Below, piece by piece: positions 11,748-20,357 of a DNA stretch of 24,088 nt. The DNA comes from Dipetalonema caudispina (lineage: Eukaryota; Nematoda; Chromadorea; Rhabditida; Onchocercidae). The notes under the pieces are model-generated. The model had not been told where the DNA came from and did no database searches. It saw only the letters and a program-made list of their open reading frames with translations. Each line of letters starts with the position of its first letter. Positions within the stretch are counted from its first letter, which is position 1. The position numbers and the translations under genes were made by a program. The DNA lies in NCBI GenBank assembly GCA_013365325.1, contig JABVXV010000588.1, positions 1 through 24,088 of the forward strand, read 5' to 3'.

Positions 11748-11923
11748 TGGTTATCCGACCAGTTCACGGCATCCATCAGCATCTGGTTCAAGTTCGTATT
11801 ACTATTCACGTGGTGGAGGCTCGTTATCGTCGAATGTTCCGTCGCCGGCAGTATTGCCATATAATAGTGTCCCACCACAGCAGTACAACGGAGTAATGGA
11901 AAATTCAACGATGAGCGTTCATG
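11748..11923 (+). CDS. eps-8: eps-8 exon: Ser/Tyr/Pro-rich N-terminal segment
   Basis: Follows acceptor ctgtttgcag and ends at donor G|gtaggt. One base completes a codon begun upstream, then 58 codons read a low-complexity Ser/Gly/Tyr/Pro stretch such as GYPTSSRHPSASGSSSYYYS, and one base is left over. No domain is visible; EPS8 proteins have a similarly disordered stretch before the PTB. Two in-frame ATGs (11896, 11914) could start a short form if the acceptor at 11747 receives a trans-spliced leader, but the coding-like sequence before them argues for an upstream exon. Alternatively this and the next exon are one (see the 66-base intron). Confidence 0.8.
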
Positions 11924-13340
11924 GTAGGTTAATTTCATTTTCAGTTACCTTCTGCTCTATATGCCATTTGAACTTTACTGCTAATATAGGTAGTAGTCGT
12001 CATCCGAGCGCTGTAGAGAGTGATACACCTTCATACTGGGTGGAACATTTGGCAACATTTGCTGTTGGGCGAGAATTTGGTTTACAGTATCCAGAAGACG
12101 GCGTCAGAAAACTGAAGCAGCTAGAAAATAGTAGTGCGATATGGGCACAACCTATGGTACTCAGATTACGACCCAGTGTTGTCTCGGTTGAAGATGAAAA
12201 TGGAGTAAGAATTTTTTTAAAATTTGATATTCAGTTTTTGAAATTTATCGTAAATTTTTTCCACACACTAAGGAAAAAAAAAAGATTATTGCATAAGAAG
12301 AAGAAATTTGACAACCGTTACAAGGGTGTTGGAATACCACAGTTTTTGTAGCAGCAGTAGATGTACTGCATTGAGTTTACGAACTGTTTATCGCTTTGTT
12401 CAGATCTTTGTGATTCAGATTTTTTTGATCTTATTTCAGCTTTACCGAACAGTTTATTGATTTGAGTAACTGATCTCATTTCATTGTATTCCTAAACTTC
12501 CAAAAACTTTCAAATTACCTAATCCTATGGTAGAAATGATACTTTTATCTACTTGCGGGAGAAAAAAAGGAATCAATGATTTGGCGGAAATGGGCATGTT
12601 GAGGTGTAGGCCTTTTTGCATACTTTAATATCGAATTTTAATCGTATTTTGTGAACTGAATGGCGCTTCCGCTTCTCTCTCTCGAGGAAGAGAGAAAGTT
12701 TGACATATCGTAATGTTAGCAGCATTGAAGTTACTAGGGGACTTTTAATGCTGTTTTACAAGGTAAAGAGCTGTAAAACTGTTTACCGCTCCAGCTCAAG
12801 TGATAAGAACTTTTTGCATCCACTTTCAGCGTTTATTACTGAGTTATGACGAAAATTCCGCAAGTTTCTCTAGCTCAAACAAAATTCTTTTCCAGTATCT
12901 TTAACGCTTTTACGTCAGCCTTTTTATACCAAATTTTGTTTAAGATTTTATGTTTCGAAATTTTGTAAAAAGAAATATTTTTTATCGTGCTTTACTTATA
13001 TCTCTTAAACTCAGTGCAGCATTACTTGTTATTCGAACAATATTACTATGGCCAGATGGTTTTTTTCTTTTTTCTGTATTGCATTTCATTTATTTAATAG
13101 TTTGAACATTTGCTTTGATAAGTCTTTATGGGCTTACAAGTTTTTGCAAAGTATTTAACCTGTCTCCTCTCCCTATATTACCATTATTCCAGTTCCCATT
13201 AGTGGATGAAAATTTTTAACCCTGCCAGACATTTCGTAAAGGTTACGCATCGCCAGCATATTTTTTTGCTGTATTTGCAACAGGGTTCTTTTTCTATAAA
13301 ACTTTGGACCACTAATTGTCTTAATGATATGATTAAAATC

Positions 13341-13383
<43 letters not shown>

Positions 13384-16300
13384 AATACAACAAGAAAATC
13401 TATCCAGCCTTTTTGGGAAAATATATTGGCTGAGAAAAATTACCTTTCAAAGTTCGAAATATCGACTTACTGATACCACACCCAAACAGTCGAGAGAGAA
13501 TGAGTGCATATAGCCTGATTTGGAAAAGGATATAAACCATAAATATATGTACTACTTTCCTTGCGTCAGTGGTGAGGTCATCTGCATGTGATATTTCAAA
13601 TTTTTAACCGAAATAATGGCTAGAATGTATAAACATCTGTAATATTCAAGTTCAGGTTGTCCACCTTCAGGATCATTCATTTTCAAAGTTTCTGGAAATT
13701 TCGGGAGAGGGATTTTATGCTTATTAGATGGCTTAGAAATGCCAAGATGTGCTTTTATTTTAACTGAAACAAAATTTAACTATTTCCTCCTATTTTTCTT
13801 GTTTTAGGATCTTGTAGAACAGTTTCCAATGGAACTTGTAACAAATCCAACTGCGCATTTGTCTACAAATCCCCGTGACGTGTACAACAATATTTTATTA
13901 TTTATCGTAAAAGAAGATAAAAAACGTGGCAGAAGCTTGAACCCCACCGAAATGCATATTTTCCAGGTATGCTCATTCTTTACGAAGATTTTTATTTTGT
14001 CTGATTTTTTGAAATTTTTGACAAGGGACAATTTAGGTGACGGTTTGCTTGTGATGCGTATATTTTGAAATACTCAGTTTCACTTCAGTTTGTAGTTAAA
14101 TAGGTTTTAGGATATTCTTTTAAAAAAATTTTTCATGTCTGTAATGACGGTGAAGTAGTCAACAATGAAGGTGATAAATTTACTGAAATAGGAGGGAGAA
14201 AGATTCCTTTTAATCTTTATCGGTTAAGTAAACCAAGAATATAATGAATTTTTTTTATAGTGCAATCGTGTCTCGGCAAATGATGTTGTTGATGACATAA
14301 AGGCATTTCTATCGGGACATTACAAAAAAGTAAGAACGGGACGACGTGATACGGGCTTCATGATTGGGTATCAACCGCCATTCGTAATGGGTACGTTTTT
14401 TTTTTCATCACTTTATACTAGAATTAAATAACTTTAATTAATTAAATAGGTTTTAATTTGAGCCTACTGTTTTACAATTTGTGAACGAGCATTCTTCAGA
14501 ATTGTTCATAACTCACAGTACAGAATCAGCAGCTACTGATATATACTGTACAGTAAAGCTTTCGTAGTAGTTTTTAGATGGAATGCTAACACTGAAATGT
14601 GACAACGGCAAGTATTAGTAAGATATGTTTATGCTGAGTTATTTCTCCTTTTGCAGGGCCATCAGCTCGAGGTTATCGTGATGACACTTCCGCCAGTTCT
14701 GACAGTAGTGAATCATTTGAAAGAGATGTGGTAAGTAAGAATCTGTATTTTCTATGAACAGCACAGCTTAGAAGTCATTTTTCTAGACAAATTTTATATC
14801 AGAGCTGCTTATTTTGCATGTCAGTATGAGCTGAAGTTAGGAGCAGTTTTGTTTGGCAGGTTCAATTTCATCACTTACTTCGAAGACTCAGAGACAGATT
14901 TCATTAATTTCCTCTCTCGATTATTAAACGTCAACCTCCTTGTGTTAGATCGTCTCATAAATTTTACAGGATTAATTATTGAATTACACTTAAATCTTGA
15001 AAGCCGCTGAAATTCATAGATTTTTGCACAAAATTTCCAGTTTAATTCTACGGTACTTCAAATATCTATAAATACTCAATTTAGAACACATTAAATCGAT
15101 GTTTCGATGATATAGAGCGATTTGTTGCCCGTATACAATCAGCTGCAATTGCTCAACGTGAACTTGAAGCTCAAACGCATCGACAGCGTACCCATCGTAA
15201 GCAGAACTCACGTACACCTATTGATCCACAAAGTGGGATTTTACAAATGCGTGCACAACTTCCCGCAGAATTTGAATTTGTTGACATTTTGCAGAAATTC
15301 AAGTTGTCATTCAATTTATTGGTAAGTTGAGGTATTTGTGATTGTATTGACAAGCATTTCTCACCTCACACTAAGGAATTACTCCCCTACATTTAGATTA
15401 TTTTTTAAATTATGAACTACTTTGAAGTAATTATTTCTACCTATGAAGAAGCTTTTTGGCAATAATTTTTAAATGTATGTTGAAATTTTCATTAGTGTTT
15501 TTTGTCAGGTCAGATTTGAAATTTATTGATATCAAAACATCCTTCATTATCTGTTCAAAGAAATGCTTTTTTAATAGGCTAAGCTCAAAAATCACATTCA
15601 TGAGCCGAATGCACCAGAATTATTGCATTTCCTGTTCACTCCGCTCACAATAATACTTGACGCATGTCGTTGGGGTCTCGGAAGAAACGTTGCTCCTCAG
15701 GTATGATTTATGATCATTGAAAGTTTCCGCAAGATTCATGTTATGTATTTCGAAGACACTATTCAATGCTTCGATTTCGTTAAAGAGTGATGAAGAAAAC
15801 GAATTTAGTTAGATGGCATGGTAAAGAAGAAGAAGGAACTTATAATATTTAGCGTACCTGTTTTGGAGTTAAAGATAGACAGATAGCGAACTGTCAATAA
15901 AAAAATCTTACTTTTATTAGTGAAATCAAAATTATTAAAGGAATTGTAGACAAAAATCTTTCCCGAAGGTGTTTTTTCCAGGTCATCTCTCCGTTGCTTT
16001 CACGAGAGACTCGCGAACTGTTGCAGAACTGTTTAACAAGCAGAGAATCCGATGTGTGGATGGCTATGGGAGAAGCATGGAGAATTGCACCGTTTGTTTT
16101 TTTTAGCAAATTCTACTTCATTTCACTGATGTGAACTGTACATGACAATTTTTCGTATGCTTAAGACAATTAGTATAATTTTGAACATATCGAATGGGGA
16201 ATAAAAATAAATTAAAATTTAACAGAATTGCTTCGAAACCAAAATGGTTTAATGGAAAACTATATTTTTTAAATTTATTGCAGGGAAGATTGGATTGGAC

Positions 16301-18385
16301 CATTGCCTAAACCTTATAGACCTATATTTCTGGATGGTTTTGCACCATATGGTTATCCAGATAACTATGGTGGTCCACAAAGTCCACCACGATATCAGTC
16401 AATGCCACAGCCGATTCACCGCGGTGTGAGTGCACCACCACCACCTACACAAAATTCCTACTCTCACCGACCACCCATCAGGGATCACTCTGTTGATAAT
16501 GTATGGAATTTCTTTTAGAATTTATTTATATTTATTTATATTTATTTATTGTATCGTTGCATAGTTTTGAAGAACTCTAAGTCTAATTCATGTTATTTTT
16601 ACCATGTTGGCAAACACAACGGATTTCTTCGCTGATAAGTTAAACGATAACATCGTCTTGTGATAGGACGGATATGACGATGTTTAGCACTTGTTCTAAA
16701 CTTGGTGATAGTACTACTGTTGAATTACTCTTAGAGTCTGATATATTGTTATTACATTTCTCTAACTGGTTATTTCAGTTGAGAATCTGAGTGTTTTGTC
16801 AACCTTTTCTCCTATTTCTTTATCTTTAGTTAAATATGGATTTGGATCATATGTCTCTGGAAAAGGAGCGTCTGGATTTTGAAAGAGAAAAAATTGCAGA
16901 ACGTGAACGACGACTTATTGAAGATGAGCGCAGAATTCTGTATGTTTTACTAGCAATATCAACCAAAAATGTGGTAAAAGGATGGGTAACATAAGAGGGG
17001 ACATATAGAGAAAGGAATCAAAACAATATTTTAATAGAGCAGCAGCACTGAAACTATATAGTTTTGCTCTATAGTTAGGCAAGAATATGTGTATACTGAA
17101 ATGAAGGCGACAAAGGATATCACAGCATACTATTTGCTGCTTGTAAGATCCGTAGATAATGGTATCCAGCGGATGGGAAATGATAATGACTTTGGATTTG
17201 TAAACTGAATTTGATATGCTTTCCAGACAGGAAAAACAGCGCTTAGCAGCAGAAAAAGAAATGATGGCACAAGAAGCTGAACAAAGATCAGTGGGTAGCA
17301 GTTACACGGCAAGACAGAATGAGTAAATTTGTTTAAAATTATGTACTTCTTTGTTTATTGCAAATTTATTCATCTATACAACCAATTTTGGTCTATACCT
17401 ATCGTTATTTTTCCAATAAATATGATAACTCAGTTCTTAGAAGAAACTGCAGGACATCACGTCAGCCGTCACCAGCTATGTCACGACGGCCACTTTATCA
17501 GTCTCAGTTTAACGACAATGAACAACAGCATATAACTCCGTCATTCGGACCGACCTTACAAGAACAGAGTCCACGGCAACGAGCTTTTCTAGATGATATT
17601 ATAGCTCGTCATGCCAAACTCGTACAAGTTACACATACTCGAGTTGCACAAAATCCAAAAGAATTAACTGTCAGTCAGGGTGAATTTCTTGAGGTGAGTT
17701 CAAAAGTTTTAAAGATTCGCATTATTGAACGTTGAATGTTGTAGTGCTTTAATTCTATATCTTTACGTGTGTCAATAGATTTTCAAAACTGTTGCTTATT
17801 CAATTCAGAAAATTTTTGGGATTGAAAGTTAAATAAAAGTGTTGTTACAGGTCTTAAACGATAATAAAAATTGGTGGGAATGCACAAATGTTCACCACCG
17901 TGTTGGTTACGTCCCGCATACCATATTGTCTGTTGTAAGCGTAGATCGTAGTTCTCCTCAGTCATTACCACCTCAGGATCCGACGCTTCACGTAGTGAGT
18001 ATTATATTCAATAGATACACGTGCGGTAATGTATCTTTATCTATAATATTTTGTATTTCCTAGAATAATCGTAAGGAATATTTCGAAGAATTATTTGATG
18101 GAATCTGAGAGTTGTTTCGAACACAAAATTTGTATGACAAACAGAAATGCTAATGCAATAATTTTAAAGGCTAAACATTATAATGTTTCTCTTCTCTGAG
18201 AGCCAAAGTTCAGATGTTTAATTTTATATTTATATTTACAGGATCGGATGTCATCGCAGGGAAATGCAGTACCGCATCGTGGAGCGTCTTTATCGTTAAG
18301 TCCTCGTCCGGGTATTATGAGTGACGATGCACCGGAATACATCAAACAACGACAAGGCAAGAGAGGAGAATTCAGATACTTCTAG
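11748..18385 (+). CDS. eps-8: EPS8 family actin-regulating adaptor (PTB + SH3), 5'-partial, 14 exons
   Basis: Exons: 11748-11923, 11990-12204, 13808-13966, 14261-14390, 14657-14730, 15085-15321, 15578-15700, 15982-16091, 16284-16500, 16830-16939, 17227-17322, 17441-17693, 17851-17994, 18242-18385. All introns start GT and end AG, and every phase agrees, giving 728 codons after one leading base of a split codon. Order: PTB about residues 74-205, helical middle domain 252-408, Tyr/Pro-rich linker 409-480, charged coiled coil 481-545, SH3 about 607-662, tail to 728. EPS8 proteins act in the cytoplasm, binding receptors, Abi1 and actin to shape microvilli and other protrusions; that role comes from the family. 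Human EPS8 is about 820 residues with an actin-binding SAM-like end that is absent here. The 5' exons and first ATG are not identified; the first in-frame ATG inside the model is 11896. Family assignment is near certain; exact ends of some exons are less so. Confidence 0.95.
11924..11989 (+). other. 66-base, stop-free, multiple-of-three intron or retained coding segment
   Basis: Bounded by G|gtaggt and aatatag|g. Unspliced, the frame stays open through it, adding 22 residues between SVHG and SSRHP, including ISFSVTFCSICHLNF. It is by far the shortest intron in the gene; all the others are at least 118 bases. It could be a true short intron, an optional retained intron, or coding sequence. The inserted residues are hydrophobic and unlike the Ser/Pro-rich flanks, which favours removal. 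Confidence 0.7.
11990..14390 (+). CDS. eps-8: eps-8 exons 2-4: PTB domain
   Basis: Three exons (11990-12204, 13808-13966, 14261-14390) encode a complete phosphotyrosine-binding fold of the EPS8 type. Recognisable blocks are YWVEHLATFAVGRE, then EDGVRKLKQLE, IWAQPMVLRL, VEQFPMELVTNPTAHL, YNNILLFIVKED, MHIFQCNRVSANDVVDDI. Each lines up in order with the EPS8 PTB (human opens YRVEHLTTF and closes with an FQCDEV-like strand and helix). This domain binds NPxY-type peptides of membrane proteins in the family. A 1603-base intron splits it after the VEDENG turn; the other two joins are also clean. A basic stretch (HYKKVRTGRR) follows the last helix. Confidence 0.95.
12205..13807 (+). other. Long eps-8 intron (1603 bases)
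   Basis: Splits the PTB domain between VEDENG and DLVEQFP. The donor is GGA|gtaaga and the acceptor cttgttttag. It holds the A39 run at 13344-13382 and a small CT/GA hairpin near 12673-12696 (arms ttctctct and agagagaa). No coding segment was recognised in it on either strand. Confidence 0.85.
13344..13382. repeat. Poly(A) run of 39
   Basis: Uninterrupted A39 inside the long intron, the longest homopolymer in the window. No target duplication or retroposed gene body is evident next to it. Its length may be uncertain in any assembly. Confidence 0.97.
14657..16091 (+). CDS. eps-8: eps-8 exons 5-8: linker and helical middle domain
   Basis: Exons 14657-14730, 15085-15321, 15578-15700 and 15982-16091. 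The first is a Ser/Asp-rich acidic linker (SASSDSSESFERD) that may carry phosphorylation sites. The next three encode the EPS8 middle domain: LNRCFDDIERFVARIQSAA, a basic loop, EFEFVDILQKFKLSFNLLA, KLKNHIHEPNAPELLHFLF, SPLLSRETRELL, and VWMAMGEAW. These match the human blocks around FDDIE, QKFKHGFNLL, DLVHFLFTPL, SPLL and LWMSLG in order and spacing. Exon 8 ends in a weak donor, CC|gtttgt, but joining to 16284 restores Pro-Glu-Asp-Trp in frame, so I accept it. Confidence 0.92.
16284..16500 (+). CDS. eps-8: eps-8 exon 9: Tyr/Pro-rich linker with polyproline
   Basis: Begins by closing the middle domain (EDWIGPLPKPYRPIFLDGF), where human EPS8 has a similar Trp-Pro-x5-Pro-Pro-Tyr stretch. It continues as a disordered linker rich in Tyr, Pro and Gly, with the polyproline run SAPPPPTQ near residues 454-461 and further RPP and PPR pairs. 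Such motifs could bind SH3 or profilin-type partners; that is inference. It ends in donor AAT|gtatgg in phase 0. Confidence 0.92.
16521..16550 (+). repeat. Decamer tandem repeat tttatttata, three copies
   Basis: Two exact copies and a third differing at its last base, inside the eps-8 intron 16501-16829, just after the donor of exon 9. Confidence 0.95.
16830..17322 (+). CDS. eps-8: eps-8 exons 10-11: charged coiled-coil segment
   Basis: Exons 16830-16939 and 17227-17322 encode about 65 residues dominated by Glu, Arg, Lys, Leu and Ile with almost no Pro or Gly until the end. Blocks are MSLEKERLDFEREKIAERER, LIEDERRILQEKQRLAAEKE and MMAQEAEQRS. The spacing of hydrophobic residues fits a single long helix or coiled coil. 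Acceptors are atctttag and gctttccag; donors are CT|gtatgt and GA|gtaaat, and the split Leu codon (CT+A) joins them. I do not recall such a segment at this place in human EPS8, which has an acidic disordered linker there. Confidence 0.88.
17441..17994 (+). CDS. eps-8: eps-8 exons 12-13: SH3 domain
   Basis: Exon 17441-17693 carries a basic linker (RTSRQPSPAMSRRPLYQSQF) and the first half of the SH3 domain, ending KELTVSQGEFLE. Exon 17851-17994 carries the rest: VLNDNKNWWECTN, then RVGYVPHTILSVV. The order ELTV...GE..EVL...WW......GYVP..IL is diagnostic of SH3 and matches human EPS8 (ELSV, EILDD, WWKVRN, GFVPNNILDIV). The usual ALYDY segment reads VTHTRV, so part of the peptide-binding face is altered. 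EPS8 SH3 domains prefer PxxDY peptides such as in Abi1; binding here is unproven. The start of exon 12 could be 17441 or 17453, both in frame. Confidence 0.93.
18242..18385 (+). CDS. eps-8: eps-8 terminal exon, short-form tail and stop
   Basis: Follows acceptor atatttacag and reads 47 codons to TAG at 18383-18385: DRMSSQGNAVPHRGASLSLS, then PRPGIMSDDAPEYIKQRQ, then GKRGEFRYF. The Ser/Pro-rich part resembles linkers after the SH3 in EPS8. No actin-binding SAM-like domain follows. A GC-type donor, AAG|GCAAGA, at 18357 lies inside the exon 8 codons before the stop codon. If it is used, the last residues and the stop are skipped and a long form continues beyond; I did not find its next exon in the following 5.7 kb. 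Confidence 0.82.
   Translation, partial: DRMSSQGNAVPHRGASLSLSPRPGIMSDDAPEYIKQRQGKRGEFRYF
18357..18362 (+). promoter_or_regulatory. Candidate GC-type 5' splice site for a long eps-8 isoform
   Basis: The sequence CAAG|GCAAGAG matches the strong consensus that GC-AG introns need on the exon side (AAG) and intron side (GCAAG). It would leave the exon in phase 1 after RQRQ-type codons and bypass the stop at 18383. In C. elegans, eps-8 makes long and short forms that differ at the C-terminus, so a switch at this place is expected. No acceptor exon was confirmed downstream. Confidence 0.35.
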
Positions 18386-20090
18386 TTTTTTCTAGTCACT
18401 TACTGCTTCATATCATATCAAATCATCGTACCATTTCCGGTTGTTTTTGAGGATTTTTGAAAATTTGTACTTTTCAAGCAAATTTCCTCACTAAGAAATC
18501 AGACACAGGACTGATGCTTTCGACTAGAATTATACTCGTTTTGGACTATTATTATCTTTTCAAGTAATCTTATTTCTTCTTCGAAACGTGTTTTACTTTT
18601 TTCCAATCGTGAGCATTACATAATTCGATAACGCTTGTTCAAATATATTTCTTACAAGTTTCCTCAAGCATATGTCTAGGTTCGTTGCTCACTTCATTTT
18701 TTAAACTTTTCTATTTTAAAAATTTCTGACAACTTATGACCAAACAAATGTCCTGCATAATGATTTTTTTCATGTAAACCTTATAAACACTTTTTACTTT
18801 AATACTATTCTTTACCTCTTTTTTGGTCAGTTTGCAGAGTCCTTATTTTTTCTCTTTTCCGTATGTTTTTTTATTTTCTCAAATTTTCATGAAAACCACG
18901 TCATAGATTGGTCACGATGACATATTTTTACGTAAGAATGTTCGTATTTCTACGTCTTCACTCTAATCACGCTAACTTTATCAATTTTGCCGAGGGGTAT
19001 ATGTTGGCTTACCGAATCCAGTTTTACCTGTATTTTATAGTTCTTTAAATACGGGTTCTCAAAATTGTATTTTGGGCATAAATATTTTTTAAAAAAAAAT
19101 GGATGTTTTGATTTCGAAACTTAAAAACTAGAAAATATGGTGAAGTAGGTGGTTATCTGGACTCCCCTCTTTGTGGCATAATATCGGGTATAGGAGTTTG
19201 ATAGAGTGCTAATTATTAGTAATCAGACTGCATTGCATCGCAAACTAACACACTAATGTTGCAAACTTACATTGTTCTTTATTATTACTTTCTTATCACA
19301 AGTTGAAGAGTAACATTACCAATTGATTTCTAATTAAAAATTGTGCAACATTTAACCCTTTATCCTTAAAAGCAATTGATAATGCTCTCAGAAGATGATA
19401 AAATAAATGGTAACAGCAACATATCGTGAAAGTGCTCCTCTTATCAGTATCATATGTAAAAAGATTCAGATCATGCATGAGAGCTGACCAGTGGGTTGGA
19501 TGATACAGGCAGTAAAATTGCTTCGCATCAGTACTAAATTAGTAATTGATTTTCAGTTGCATGCTACCACTACATAACTGCTTGAGTGGTTAGATGGCAA
19601 AAACGGGTGGGGTCATGCTTGCCTTAGGTTTAAGTGTTAGCCAATGCATGATTTCACTACTTTTGCTATAGAATTTCTGTATAATCTATCTGAACAGATT
19701 TTTGTACAAAAAATAGTGGATAACCAAAGATAAGAACATTCACTTAACTGAAATCTGAGAACGGGAAATTAATATCAGATAGAGTTTTGTATATCTCAAA
19801 TGTCAAATTCATATGAAATCTTGGTTGTAGAATAGCAGTTTTTGGTAGTTAAAATAATTTCCATTTCCCGTCCTTTTAAATGTTAGAATTACTTTTTTTT
19901 TCAAAGTTTTAAGGATGAAATATGAAGGCGAAAAATATAAAGTTGCATTCAAAGAAGGAAGTTGAAAGGGAATACGGAAGATTTTCCACTTCTTCAAATT
20001 AATCGATGGGACTGATTTTCCACCTTTAATATCAAAACGCATTTCTAGGTCCCGTGTAAATTAAAGTTAATTTGATTGAAATGAAGTTTG
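18386..20090. other. Downstream region: 3' UTR and/or intron of a longer isoform
   Basis: T-rich sequence after the stop with no recognisable exon. The first AATAAA I see on the + strand is at 19402-19407, about 1 kb downstream, so either the 3' UTR is long, a variant signal is used, or most of this is intron of a longer form. Nothing else recognised. Confidence 0.5.
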
Positions 20091-20357
20091 TTTCGAAAAT
20101 TGGCTGTTCAGGAAACTGTTGAAATTTGTGAAATATATTCGGTACCAGTTGATGCGATTGTGTTTGTTAACGCATGAACGTATTCATCATTTCATTTGCT
20201 GGAAATAATGTCAATATTGGCCATGCGAGGAATCGGCCTTATTGATCGACGAAATCGACCTAATAAAAGTCTTGCTCCTAGAACTGTTTCGGATTTAGTT
20301 GAATCCAAGTTTTTTTTTTTTCTTATGTGCAAAAAGCTGACATTTTATTTAGATTAG
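20091..20357 (+). pseudogene. Possible decayed coding segment
   Basis: Two consecutive coding-like patches lie in different frames. One ends VQETVEICEIYSVPVD then AIVFVNA before TGA at about 20175. The other starts at ATG 20208 and reads MSILAMRGIGLIDRRNRPNK, then SLAPRTVSDLVESK, before a T run and TAG at 20355-20357. Codon choice (gcc, cga, ggc, gcg) is less AT-driven than nearby. I do not recognise the protein. It might be an old gene or element fragment with a frameshift, an exon region of a longer eps-8 form, or chance; frames of this size are common by chance. Confidence 0.2.

Noticed and set aside
13344..13382. A39 run as a retroposed mRNA tail
   Set aside because: No gene body, poly(A) signal or target-site duplication is visible beside it; a simple homopolymer expansion is enough.
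19577..19640. tRNA-like stretch (gagtggttagatggc followed by ggtttaagt)
   Set aside because: It resembles a D arm of a Ser/Leu tRNA, but no acceptor stem, anticodon stem or paired T arm could be drawn.
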